Of a DNA stretch of 64,000 nucleotides, positions 1 to 9,034 are shown in pieces. Every line of letters starts with the position of its first letter. The stretch's first letter is position 1. A program made the position numbers and the translations under genes. This DNA is from Microglena sp. YARC (taxonomy: Eukaryota; Chlorophyta; Chlorophyceae; Chlamydomonadales; Chlamydomonadaceae). Location: the NCBI GenBank assembly GCA_022414725.1, contig CM039462.1, forward strand, positions 56,497,823 to 56,561,822, in the 5' to 3' direction. Under the pieces are notes generated by a model. It saw nothing but the letters and a program-made list of their open reading frames with translations. It searched no databases and had not been told where the DNA came from.

Positions 1-314
1 TCCAACTCCCTCCCTACACCCCAGGTGGTAGGGGTCCTGTCACAGGCTGAATAGGGGGGCCTCTAGGGGGAGATAGGGGAGTGTGTGTGGGGGGGGGAAT
101 CAGGCACATCATCCCAGCTTCCACCCAGCTCCCGCAACCCATATAATGGGAAGATTGGTGTTTACTTGGTGGTGAGCTTGGGTGTGCTTGGGTGTTTTGG
201 TGCTGTGATTTGGTGGTGTGCCTGGGAGGTGTGATAGGGTGGTGTGCTTGGGTGGAGTGCTTGGGCGTGGTGCACTTTGGCGTCTACATGTGCGTGAGAG
301 CGTAGGCGTTATAC

Positions 315-341
315 ACTCATCTGCCAGCACCCCTTGACAAC
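315..341 (-). CDS. Aldo/keto reductase-like gene, exon 2 (short)
   Basis: Acceptor CTATGCAG|GTTGTC at 342/341 opens a frame VVKGCWQM(S) that continues exon 1 in phase 0. Donor is either ATGA|GTGTAT (exon end 317) or ATGAGT|GTATAA (exon end 315), so the 3' end is uncertain by a couple of bases. Only about nine residues, but the K-G-C-W-Q motif is what identifies the family. Remaining exons would be left of position 1. Confidence 0.5.
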
Positions 342-424
342 CTGCATAGCATGATGGGTGTGATAGGTGTGATAGGGTGGTGTGCTTGGGTGGTGTGCTT
401 GGGCGACCACATGTGCACAAGAGC

Positions 425-700
425 GTAGGTTCTCAAAGTCATACATCGAGCTTCCATCAGGCCCAGGGTACCACATTTTGTCAAATTGGTCAGCGCTTCA
501 AGCGCACTTACATCAAATTGGTCAGCGCTTTGTATTGCAAAAAGCGCAAAAAATGCCCGCTGCGCCCACAGGCGGTTGAAAAAACTGTGCGAAATGCGCA
601 ATGGGGATCAAAAAGTGTGCGCGAAATCGCGCTGCCGCGCGCACTTTGTAGTACCCTGATCAGGCCTCAACGACCTACATAGCAGGGTGGGTGTTCTTGG
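425..700 (-). pseudogene. Decayed duplicate of reductase exon 2, split by a MITE
   Basis: If the MITE at 464-658 and one copy of its target duplication are removed, the flanks (425-463 joined to 667-700) align on the minus strand with exon 2 and its downstream intron: GCTATGTAG|GTCGTTGAGG corresponds to GCTATGCAG|GTTGTCAAGG, followed by the shared ACCTACGCTCTTGTGCACATG-like tail. The reading frame is broken. It is therefore an old partial exon copy into which the MITE later inserted. Other similar but weaker fragments occur near 780-822, 1035-1075 and 1107-1147. Confidence 0.45.
464..658 (+). mobile_element. hAT-like MITE, copy 1 (195 bp)
   Basis: Terminal sequences CAGGGTACCACA...TGTAGTACCCTG form inverted repeats. 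Flanked by a perfect 8-bp target duplication ATCAGGCC (456-463 and 659-666). The internal sequence is rich in GCGC: repeated CAAATTGGTCAGCGCTT, AAAAAGCGCAAAAA, and a CTGCGCCCACAGG block. CAGGG-type termini with 8-bp duplications are typical of hAT non-autonomous elements. No coding capacity. Confidence 0.85.
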
Positions 701-819
701 GTTCCTAGATATCATGGCAGGTATGGTTGGGTGACTCAACGTGCATGAGAGGTTCATACACAAACACACACACTCACTTACGACTGATACATTCAAAACA
801 ACCCAGAAGTCCTTTCATG

Positions 820-985
820 CGTGTGCGCGCACACACACACAGGCACACACACATGCACACACATACTCACACATGCGCATGCACACACACACACACACTC
901 ACATGCGCATGCACACACACACACACATGCACACACGCATGCACACACACTCGCACATGCGCATGCACACACAAGCACACACCCA
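820..985. repeat. (CA)n with embedded ATGCGCATGC
   Basis: Interrupted CA microsatellite in which the palindrome TGCGCATGCA recurs every few tens of bases. Lies in the intron of the reductase gene. Any open frames here are repeat artefacts. Confidence 0.9.
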
Positions 986-1282
986 CACTCGCACATGAAT
1001 ATGCAAAAGCAGACACAGATACACAAACTTGCACGCCCACACAAAGTGGGAACAGACCAGAATTCATTTCATTCAAACCTACCCACACAATCACCACAAC
1101 ACACACCACACACCTGGTGAGAGCAAGCCAGCAGTCCTTTTCATGCATTCACATCCACACCCACTTCCACACCCATACACAAACTTGCACTCTTACGTAA
1201 CACAACCACATCCCCTCGTAACTTCATGCAAACACACACACCACACAAACAAAATCAATGGACACTACATCACTTCACGCAC

Positions 1283-1612
1283 CCTGCTGATGTTGAGCCC
1301 AGGGGCGATCTCCACAGAGGGAATAGCTGACACTGCATCTGCTGTGGTAGTGATAGCTGGCACAACGGCCTCTGCCACGGAGGCAAGAGCATATCCACCA
1401 GGCAATATCAGTGTGGATGCACCACCCGCTGCAGCTAACAAGGCAGATCGGCGATTGATGTTCAGATAGTCTGCCTGGTGCTTGGATGCGAGCGCCTTCA
1501 CCCAGCTCCTACGGCTGATAGGTGGTGCTGTGTGTGGCGGGGGCACGCGTGTGGGCTTTAAGGGGGTGGCACTGGCGCCAAAGGCCATGGTGCGGGAGTG
1601 GATAGCGCTCAT
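1283..1612 (-). CDS. Aldo/keto reductase-like gene, exon 1 with plastid/thylakoid-type leader
   Basis: Open minus-strand frame from an ATG at 1612 to a good donor (AGG|GTGCGT at 1283/1282), 110 codons. The N-terminus is rich in S/T/P/R and poor in acidic residues, like a chloroplast transit peptide. About residue 52 there is a twin-arginine stretch followed by an Ala/Gly/Leu core ending ALA (NRRSALLAAAGG...GYALA), which resembles a thylakoid TAT signal. The exon ends VEIAPGLNISR. Spliced in phase to 341 it reads LNISR-VVKGCWQM, the start of the aldo/keto reductase family in which V-V/I-K/N-G-C/M-W-Q-L/M-S precedes the NADPH-binding barrel. Family known, reaction not inferable because the catalytic D-Y-K-H exons lie outside the window. 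An alternative is another lumenal protein. The gene is divergent from U2A' at 1985. Confidence 0.6.
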
Positions 1613-1984
1613 GGGTTTTGGTAAGACGCTTTGGCTGGGATGGGAAGGGGGATGAGGCGTGTTGTAGTGGGTGGGTGGGTCGTATGTGGCTAAGGGCCTG
1701 AGCGGGCCTGTGCATGAATCCTAGTGCGCGATGCGCGCCAGATCATCAGGGGGCTTTGGACAAACGTACTGTACATCAAGCGATGTACGGTATCGGCTCT
1801 GCTGCTAGGTATGATTCCAGATGGTGGCGGTAGTGTACACTCAATTCATATTTGCGGACTCTCTATTGGATTCCTACTAATCTGTTGCCCTGCTAGATTA
1901 TTTGACGATTTCAAACTTCTGCAAGCACTATGAGCCTTTGAAGCAGAAGGTACCAGGGACTAATTATCGCAGTAGGAGGCAATC
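1613..1984. promoter_or_regulatory. Shared intergenic region between divergent reductase and U2A' genes
   Basis: About 370 bp separate the two start codons (1612 minus, 1985 plus). It must contain both 5' UTRs and presumably a bidirectional promoter. No TATA box at a convincing distance was seen; there is an in-frame TAG just upstream of 1985 that supports that ATG as the U2A' start. Assignment as promoter is inference from gene arrangement only. Confidence 0.45.
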
Positions 1985-2108
1985 ATGACGGATCGTGCTG
2001 GCGCGGGATCGCTTGGTCCCAGGCTGATCGGAAGGCTCACAGCCGAGTTGATTTTGCGTAGCCCCCAGTACATGAACTGCGTCTCACAGTATGAGGTTAA
2101 CCTTCGAG
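1985..2108 (+). CDS. SNRPA1: U2A' exon 1
   Basis: Begins at ATG 1985 (in-frame TAG upstream) and ends at CGAG|GTGAGC. Encodes the N-terminal R-L-T-A-E-L helix and first LRR strand (YEVNLRG). Phase 1 donor. Confidence 0.85.
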
Positions 2109-5100
2109 GTGAGCTCCCATCGATACGGCCTGCGAGTCTTGCGCAATCGAATATCAGATATCCATCGTGCTTATCCTCATTAACTTCATTTCCAGGCAAC
2201 AAAATCTCGGCAATAGAAAATCTTGGTGCAACTGAGGTAAGCTATGGCGAGAGTATCTCACATCGATGCCTTCGGTGCTTTCAACTGGCACAGAGGCTTT
2301 CTCTCACTTGTTACCAATGTCTAAGTGCTGCATGTGTAATCAAATAAAAATACTGATCACATTCCCCCTGTCTCAATCTCTTCCCCTCAATCTTTCAATC
2401 TCTCTATTTGCTGTCTGTAGAACCAATTTGACTGCCTCGATCTGTCAGACAATGCCATAGTAAAGCTTGAAGGCTTCCCCAAGCTCCCGAGACTGAAGCA
2501 AGTACTACTTAGTAACAACCGTATCAGCAAAATCGCTAAGCAGCTTGAAGGTGGGTGGAAATGTTTTTACTTATATCCATATCTAAGGCTGGCCAACATT
2601 GACACAAAACGCGCTAACCCTGCACAGCTCAATCAACATCGCAATATACTGGATTCAGTCAGCACCACCCAACACTGCACAGCTCAATCAACACTGCAAT
2701 ACACTGAGGTCGATCCACACCACCCAACAAAGAGCAGGTCAATCACCAGCATAGCACCAGAATAGAACCAGCATAATACCAGAATACACACAATTTCCAC
2801 CCCATCCCCCTGCACACACACAGCGTCCACCCATCCCACCCAACCACCCGCACTACTGAGAAATGAGAACTTATTCTTAACCATCCAACACTACACAGCT
2901 AATTCGATATCACACTCAACCTCGAACATCACGCGATCTCTAACACTTGAACTCCAACACCACTCAAACTCTTCCTCCACTCAAACTCGAACACCACTTA
3001 AAATCGAACACCACTTAAAATCGAACACCACTCAAACTTCTAACACCACTCAAACGCCTACACCACCCAAAATCGAGCACCACTCAAACTTCTAACACCA
3101 CTCAAACGCCAACAACCACTCAAACTATAACACCACTCAAACTATAACACCACTCAAACTAGAACACTACTCAAACTATAACACCGCTCAATCTATAACA
3201 CCACTCAACCTCTTACATCACTCAAGCTCTAACACAACTCAACCTCTTACATCACTGAAGCTCTAACACTACTCAGCCTCTTACATCACCCAAACTCTGA
3301 CACAACTCAAACACCTCCTGCTGCTACAGCTGCCATTCCTAATCTGGAGACCCTCGTGCTGACGAACAACAGGGTGGCCAACCTTCAAGACCTGGACCCA
3401 CTAGCAACGTGTCCCAATTTGACCTTGGTCAGCTTGCTAGGCAACCCAGTGACCACCAAGCACCAGTACCGGTCAGTACACCGTACTGTTCTAAAAATTT
3501 AACGGTCGCCAAATGTGATGGCTTTTTAGGGGGGGGGTATTATAAATTGGTGTTTTTTTATAGGAATATAAATTGACGTGACACATTTGATGGTTGACAT
3601 TTTAATAAAATATATGTATGCAACTGAACGTTTCTACTTAATCGTGTTACACTGGTTCATGGTACAATATTAGGGTACACTGTTCTAGGACCTGCAAGGA
3701 GTGTACATATAATACTGCAATGATCCCAACATCTTGTTCAGCATTACGCTACCGGTACTCTTTGAAATAACTAGAATGAGAAGTCCTGAAATCATCTCTT
3801 GCTCAGTTAAAGTGGTAAACATAAGCATAACGTATGTTCATGTATTGCTCAGCAACCTAGAAGGACCAAGGTAAGGTTTTCCTACGGCGACAATATGCAC
3901 GTATCGTATGTTGTATACTTCACTCCAATGCATATATATGTTGACTTCCTATCCCTATTGCCTCTGTTATTATTGTTCCTGTCAGCCTTTTACCTACTCT
4001 AACCTTTCCCATCACCAGTGTGCCCTAATTCAAACAATTGGAGCAAGGAAGAGTGGTTAAAGATGGCCACAGGGTCTGCTCCTAAACTCGTTATTTTTGT
4101 CAGATGAGGCATCTGAATATGCAGACAGACGCAGGCGGTCCCATGGATCTCGTATCACTAAAATATTTAGTGTTTGGCCCACTGAGCAGTGAGATATGTG
4201 CATTCTAGTGATGCACCTAATACTGCCCAAAACCGAAGTTTGACTGTTTTATCGTTGTGTAATATACCGTACGTCACGATTTGACAGGTGCTCCCGTCAA
4301 AATAAACAGTTAAATTAAGAGAATAGTACGGTATGGAATTTGTGAGCGTGGGGCCTGATTATGTCTGTTTATTAAATTACGACTCCAAATATTGTTGTCA
4401 CTATTGGTGTTCAAATTATGTATTTATTGCTAGCTTACCACAGAAATGATTAAGATTCAGCGAACAATTATTTATTTATTACTTGCCTACCTCCGCAATT
4501 ATTAAGATTCAACAAACAACTTCAACAGACACAAGTGTGGCTTCTCACCCCTTGGTCTGGGCACTGCTACAGTATACAAGTGTATGCTGATGCACTTGTA
4601 TATTGCAGTAGCACCCAGACCAAGAGGTTGTAATACAATATCACACCAGCATGCTGTAGCTAGATTCATCATAGGATGCCAACGACCAAGAAAGCTTGCT
4701 CTTGACAGGAGCCAGTGAAAATACTGTTTCATACAAAGCAATACATATATATCGTGTGGAATAAGTATTGATAATAATGTTTGCTTGCTGCAATATTGCC
4801 TTTCTTTTTGGCGGAGCCTCCTCTTCTGGGGGGCGAGAGCCCCCATTGTTACCCATTTGTCTGGTCAACCGTCTGACCATAATGAAGCCAGACACGTCAG
4901 CCACCGGTCTCGTAATTAACTCGCTTCCCACCTGTTGCTCCGTCACGATTACTCTCCGCCAATTTTTAGCGTCGCAGGCGACGCTGCATCGAACTTGTTC
5001 TGAGGATTCGTCAGAAGATTCCTCCTGGATGTTGTGTAGCGGGCTTGTTTTGAGCCAACAATGGCCTGTCCATAACAATGCAATGTAATGATAACCCCTG

Positions 5101-7396
5101 GTGGGGCATGGTATTAAGGGAGCCCCGTCTTACGGTTGTTGATAACGGGCTGCTACTTTACCTGGACAAAGCTACCATGGCGGTTGACAGCGACCGCAAA
5201 CACTAAAGCGCACCCTTCGAGATTTGAAACCTGCACCTTCTTGTTCTGACGAGCTCTACCATCGAGCCATTCGTAAAAACTGAATAATCTAGTGTAATAT
5301 CTCTTAGAGCTGCACAACCACCAGTGTCTTTTATTTCAGATTTTTGTAGCCCAGGTTGAGTGGCTACTTGGGCTACTCAACCCTGATTTCATGATAGTTG
5401 CGTAGCCATCGCATGGCGGAGCGCACAACGCGGAGCCTGGGAGGGTTGGGGAGCAGCGCGTCCCGATATCGGGGGGTCCGGGGGGTGCAGCGTTTGATGG
5501 AATGGCGACAACCATTGAGCCATCCGTCAAAACTGGATAATGTAATGTAACATCTCTTGAAGCTGCACATCCACCACATTGTGTGGTTCACAATTCATTT
5601 ACAACGAAGCTGTTAGCTGAATATTTCACATTCTAGATTTCACATTTTAGCATACCTTTGAGCCATTTGAATCAGATGGCTTAATGGTGCAAACCATCTC
5701 TTACAACGCATTATAGATTTCACATTCTATATTTCACATTTTAGCATACCTTTGAGCCATTTGAATCAGATGGCTCAATGGTGCAAACCATCTCTTCCAG
5801 CGCATTCTAGATTTCACATTCTAGATCTCACAGGACAGCTTTCTCAATGAAGATTTCACAGGACAGCTTTCACAGTAAGGATTTCAGCCGTGTACGTTAT
5901 CAAGACCTGTCCTAGGCGCGTCGGAAGGGACGCAGAAAATTGGCAGGGAGTCTTGGCCATCCAAATGAGAAGTTGTACGGAATCGAGTACAGCAGACCTG
6001 AGTTTTACAATAGGGCTGGGGGGCAGTTAGGTCCAGGCAATCTCGTGCTCGTTCCCCGCTGGACGGTCGGTCAGATGGACAACGGGGTGACCCAGGGGAG
6101 TCCTGCCCCACAGCATGAGGGGCTTTGCAGAGAAAATGCTTTCACTGCAGCAGTATAGCCACGTCAGAAGGCATAAGATAAAGAACGTAAGCATTGGTGG
6201 TGGTTGACATTCCTGGTGTGACTAATGGCTTCCAATAATATTAGCACACATGCAGATGTGAACAAGTTCAAAAAATGAGACATCATAGGCTTTACAAAAT
6301 TGTGTGACGCGAGAACATGAGCATGTGATTGTGGGTCAGTGGTAGTGGTCAGTGTGGGGTGGTGGCTCATATTCCTGCACTGACCCAGTGGTTGTGGGTC
6401 ATTGTGTGGTGGTGGCTGATGTTCCTGCACTGACTCATGCGTCACTTAATCATGAGTACGCATGGAGGTGTGAACAATTACAACAACAACAACTACACAT
6501 CAGAAGCTTTGCAAAATTGTGTGGCACAGGGACATGCGCATTTCTGGTGGTTTATATTCCTGCACAAAAAGTATGACAAAATGCTTCTGAAATATGAGTC
6601 CGCATGAATATGATCCACCATAAATGTTCATGTTCTTGTGTCGCACAATTTTGCAAAGCTTCTGATGTGTTGTTTTTGTTGTAATCGTTCAAATCTGCAT
6701 GCGTGCTCATGATTTAGTGACACATGAATCAGTGCAGGAACATCAGCCACCACCACACAATGACCCACACCCACTGAGTCAGTGCAGGAATATGAGCCAC
6801 CACCTAACACTGACCCACACTCACATGCTCATGTTCCCGAGTCACACTATTTGACAGTGCTAGACTTCAACTTACGGGAGTGTGTGGAGGCTGAGGATCC
6901 TAAAACGACCTACGTCACCTACAGACCTGCTTTCTGAAACGGAACCAATAGCCCTGACATATCTCCATCTTGCCATCCCCCTCCCAGGTTGTACGTCATC
7001 AGCAAACTTAAACACTTGAAAGTACTAGACTTCAAGAAGGTTAAGTTGCAGGAGCGTGCTGAGGCTGAGAAGCTTTTCCCCGATGCCAAATCGGCAGAAA
7101 AGCACTCAGCCAATACATTCGAACCAGAGGAAGATCTGGCGGCCGCAACTGAAGCTCAGGAGGCGACAGCCAAGAAGGCTCAAGCCGCAGCCTTAGAGGC
7201 AGCTGTGGCCAAGGCCAAGGCTGCTGGACCCACGCCTGACCAGATCATCGCTGTGAAGGCGGCCATAGCCGCTGCCACTACCTTAGAGGAGGTGTCACGC
7301 CTGGAGGCAGCGCTTACCTCAGGCCACCTTCCTAGCGATTACAACGTCGACGGCAAGGTGCAAGCTGAGCAGCCTGAGCAGATGGAGGTTGGGTGA
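1985..7396 (+). CDS. SNRPA1: U2 small nuclear ribonucleoprotein A' (U2A'), complete five-exon gene
   Basis: Exons 1985-2108, 2196-2236, 2421-2550, 3330-3471 and 6988-7396 join to 846 nt, 281 codons plus TGA. All four introns are GT-AG and every junction keeps phase. The product is the leucine-rich-repeat protein that pairs with U2B'' on stem-loop IV of U2 snRNA in the spliceosome. Visible family marks: RLTAELILRSPQYMN near residue 18, the LRR ladder (VNLRGNKISAIENLGAT, FDCLDLSDNAI, LVLTNNRV, SLLGNPVT), then LYVI and the LRR cap V-L-D-F-K-K-V-K-L-Q-E-R. The C-terminal IKxAIxxATTLEEVxRLExxLxSG segment is also conserved. It is slightly longer than human U2A' (255 aa): the N-terminus has a ~16-residue extension before R-L-T-A-E-L, and there is an Ala-rich stretch before the tail. 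The start may therefore be misjudged. The stop is followed directly by a 44-G run. Confidence 0.93.
2196..2236 (+). CDS. SNRPA1: U2A' exon 2 (41 nt)
   Basis: Acceptor TTTCCAG|GC, donor GAG|GTAAGC. Encodes NKISAIENLGATE, one of the most conserved U2A' segments. Short exon, exact phase match on both sides. Confidence 0.93.
2421..2550 (+). CDS. SNRPA1: U2A' exon 3
   Basis: Acceptor GTCTGTAG|AACCAA, donor GAAG|GTGGGT. Encodes NQFDCLDLSDNAI through QLE: two LRRs (GFPKLPRLKQVLLSNNRI). Confidence 0.93.
2880..3320. repeat. Degenerate ~17-bp minisatellite in U2A' intron 3
   Basis: Variants of AACACCACTCAAACTCT repeat with frequent substitutions and length changes across almost the whole intron, stopping just before the exon 4 acceptor. 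The upstream piece 2600-2880 repeats CACCACCCAACACTGCACAG-type phrases. Confidence 0.85.
3330..3471 (+). CDS. SNRPA1: U2A' exon 4
   Basis: Acceptor GCTACAG|CTGCC, donor CG|GTCAGT. Encodes PNLETLVLTNNRV...LDPLATCPNLT...LGNPVTTKHQYR, the last LRRs. Phase 2 donor joins G of exon 5 to complete Arg. Confidence 0.93.
4806..4998 (+). mobile_element. GGCGGAGCC element, copy 1
   Basis: Starts TTTTTGGCGGAGCC, continues with a GGGGCGAGAGCCCCC hairpin, TTACCCATTTGTC, GACACGTCAGCCA, TAACTCGCTTCC, CTCCGCCA and ends at the palindrome GCGTCGCAGGCGACGC plus GCATCGAACTTGT. The same order of motifs recurs at 7884-8083, 25931-26155, 27702-27886 and 44796-45027. No coding capacity; class (MITE or SINE) uncertain. 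Confidence 0.75.
5088..5292 (-). mobile_element. tRNA-derived SINE, copy 1
   Basis: On the minus strand: A-box-like TGGTAGAGCTC, a B-box-like segment (degenerate here), CAACCGCCATGGTAGCTTTG, AAGTAGCAGCCCGTTATC, and a tail CCCCACCAGGGGTTATCAT. Related copies elsewhere keep an intact GGTTCGAATCCC B box and a GCGTTATCATTAC tail. Confidence 0.75.
5625..5880. repeat. 119-bp tandem duplication
   Basis: The phrase AGATTTCACATTCTA...TTTTAGCATACCTTTGAGCC...GCAAACCATCTCTT occurs twice head to tail with minor changes, followed by a shorter duplicated GATTTCACAGGACAGCTTTC. Confidence 0.85.
6299..6843. repeat. Large imperfect inverted repeat
   Basis: The sequence 6299-6560 is repeated in reverse complement at about 6595-6843, with a short central spacer. 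Shared phrases include GGTGGTGGCTCATATTCCTG, CATTGTGTGGTGGTGGCTGA and CATCAGAAGCTTTGCAAAAT. Arms are about 250 bp. A further partial copy lies at 6170-6300 and a fragment at 16925-16960. Confidence 0.85.
6845..6905 (+). pseudogene. Decayed partial copy of U2A' exon 5
   Basis: AGTGCTAGACTTCAACTTACGGGAGTGTGTGGAGGCTGAGGATCC-type sequence aligns with the exon 5 segment encoding VLDFKKVKLQERAEAE at 7020-7070, but frame and residues are broken. It sits just upstream of the real exon. Confidence 0.7.
6988..7396 (+). CDS. SNRPA1: U2A' exon 5 (terminal)
   Basis: Acceptor CTCCCAG|GTTGTACG; stop TGA 7394-7396. Encodes LYVISKLKHLKVLDFKKVKL, the LRR cap, then an Ala/Glu-rich helical tail with IAAATTLEEVSRLEAAL. 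Poly(A) site not identified. Confidence 0.93.
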
Positions 7397-7398
7397 AG

Positions 7399-7401
<3 letters not shown>

Positions 7402-7445
<44 letters not shown>

Positions 7446-7514
7446 CTACTGCCACCTTCCTAGCAAGTTCAATGTGGACGGCAAGGTGCAAGCTGGGCAG
7501 ATGGAAGTTTGGTT

Positions 7515-7545
<31 letters not shown>

Positions 7546-7546
7546 G
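7402..7546. repeat. Two poly-G runs (44 G and 30 G) flanking a copy of the U2A' 3' coding end
   Basis: G44 at 7402-7445 and G30 at 7517-7546. Between them, 7446-7515 repeats the last coding segment of exon 5 (CCACCTTCCTAGC, GTGGACGGCAAGGTGCAAGC, CAGATGGAAGTTTGGTTGA), so the exon tail plus its G-run was tandemly duplicated. Confidence 0.9.
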
Positions 7547-7667
7547 CTCACCTACTTCCCATTGCAAGTCCCCTCGTGCGATATTCCGCGGAAGGCGGGG
7601 TTGGGAAGGGCAGTAGGGGTGGGGGTAAGGCCCGATCCAAAGCAGATTGCCTGGTCGTCATAGTTTT

Positions 7668-7850
7668 TTATTTTCGCCTACAAGCAGCAGCTTCTAGGCA
7701 GCTCCCTGGGCCAGCAACTGCGATAAGCCACAAGATATCAGCAGTACTGGAAATCTGATTACATCAGCTTCCAGCTGCGCTAATTAGGTTTGGCTGGGTA
7801 GCAAGCCAGGGGAGCTGCCCAGAAGCTGCTTGTGGTAGCTGAAGAAAAGC
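7668..7850. mobile_element. Short TIR element, family 'AGCAGCTTCTAGGCAGCTCC', copy 1
   Basis: The left end (CTACAAGCAGCAGCTTCTAG, then GCAGCTCCCTGGGC) and the right end (reverse complement of CTACCACAAGCAGCTTCTGG, then GCAGCTCCCCTGGC) form ~40-bp inverted repeats about 180 bp apart. Same ends at 19413-19806 and a left end at 30315-30370. No coding capacity; target duplication not clear. Confidence 0.65.
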
Positions 7851-7883
7851 TATGCACATCCTGTTGGGACCCAACCAGCCATG

Positions 7884-8083
7884 TTACTAGTCCTATGCAG
7901 CGTCGCTTGAAAATTTGCGGAGTGTGTTGGCAACGGAACGAAAGGTGGCAACGATGAAGCTGACCGAAGCGAGTTAGTTATGCGACCGTTGCTGACGTGT
8001 CGGGCTTCAATTTTTGTTTTTCGGTCGGACAAATGGGTAAACATGGGGGCTCCTGCCCCCTTGAAGAGGGCTCCGCCATAAAG
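7884..8083 (-). mobile_element. GGCGGAGCC element, copy 2
   Basis: Same motif order as at 4806-4998 in reverse complement: GCAGCGTCGC end, GCGGAGTGTGTTGGCAACGG, GCGAGTTAGTTA, GCTGACGTGTC, CAAATGGGTAAACATGGGGG, GGGCTCCGCC. Directly abuts a SINE, as copy 1 nearly does. Confidence 0.75.
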
Positions 8084-8268
8084 TAACGCCTGGTGGGGTG
8101 TGGTATTAAGGGAGTTAGTCTTTCGGCGGTAGAGAATGGGCTGCTACTTGACCTGGACAAAGCTACCATGGACAGCGACCGCAAACACAAGCGCATCGTT
8201 GGCTTCAAACCTAGCACCTTCAGGTCAACGAGCTCAGCCATTGAACCATTTGTCAAAACAGGATTATA
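8084..8268 (-). mobile_element. tRNA-derived SINE, copy 2
   Basis: Matches copy 1 in reverse orientation: GTAACGCCTGGTGGGG end, GGTATTAAGGGAG, GGGCTGCTACTTGACCTGG, AAAGCTACCATGG, then a diverged tRNA-like head near 8210-8268. Confidence 0.75.
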
Positions 8269-9034
8269 CCAGCCATGGCAACGATAACAGGCTAGGCAAC
8301 TGTTATGTTGGTGTAGTTTGAAAATTACTACTTGTTCCGCTTTGCCACAGGGCGTGACATTGAAGGAACCTTCACGTTTGCTTGCACTGGGGAAGGTTGC
8401 TGTGGGTTTTGCTTTCGCGAACCGCTCCTGTGTCTGAGCTCTGACTACTGTGTGAACCCGTGTGATTTGTTTACATGTTGGGTTGGCCTTCAGGCCCCAC
8501 GCAGTCTTATCTTGTAACACATGGGCTATGACAGTGTTCAGCTTGGCCTTACTGGTTTGCGTGCTTTCTAATCATTGCACGCTCTCTGGTTTGGTCACCG
8601 TTGTTCTCTGTCTGCTGGCCGCAGGTGGAGTAAATAGGGGTAGTTAAGTCTGACTAACGGTAACATCCACACTCCTGAGTACTGAGTGTAACAAGCCGTG
8701 CATAGGTAGTATTGGATTGTTACATGTTTGTCAGCCAAGTCTGGGCTGCATACCGTCTTCCAATTCCAAGTCCTTCTGTGACACCCCTGTAGAAACGGGG
8801 AAGCTTTCTAAGCTGATTAGACAGTTCCAACAGCGAGTCCGCCCTTATATAATGCCAGTTAGCTCGGGGTGGTTTTTGTGTGTTTGGGTTTGTGTGGTCA
8901 TTTGCAGTTGATGTGAGACGAAGGCTCCGTTCCACGATGAACCCGTAGGTAAAATTGGCTCCTTGTTCGGTATGATCAATGTAATAGTGGGCTCTGTCTC
9001 ATTGAGGGTGATAAAGACTTGTCCAGGTCGTAAC

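Larger units (their letters stand above)
3472..6987 (+). other. U2A' intron 4 (3.5 kb), with mobile-element content
   Basis: Stretch 3480-4790 is AT-rich with no recognisable gene or repeat. It then holds a GGCGGAGCC element (4806-4998), a SINE (5088-5292), a 119-bp tandem duplication (5625-5880), a diverged GGCGGAGCC-type fragment near 6055-6110, a large inverted repeat (6299-6843) and a decayed copy of exon 5 (6845-6905). Confidence 0.8.

Noticed and set aside
7393..7758. 121-codon plus frame with poly-Gly
   Set aside because: Starts after the U2A' stop and consists of a translated G44 run, a copied exon tail and a TIR element.
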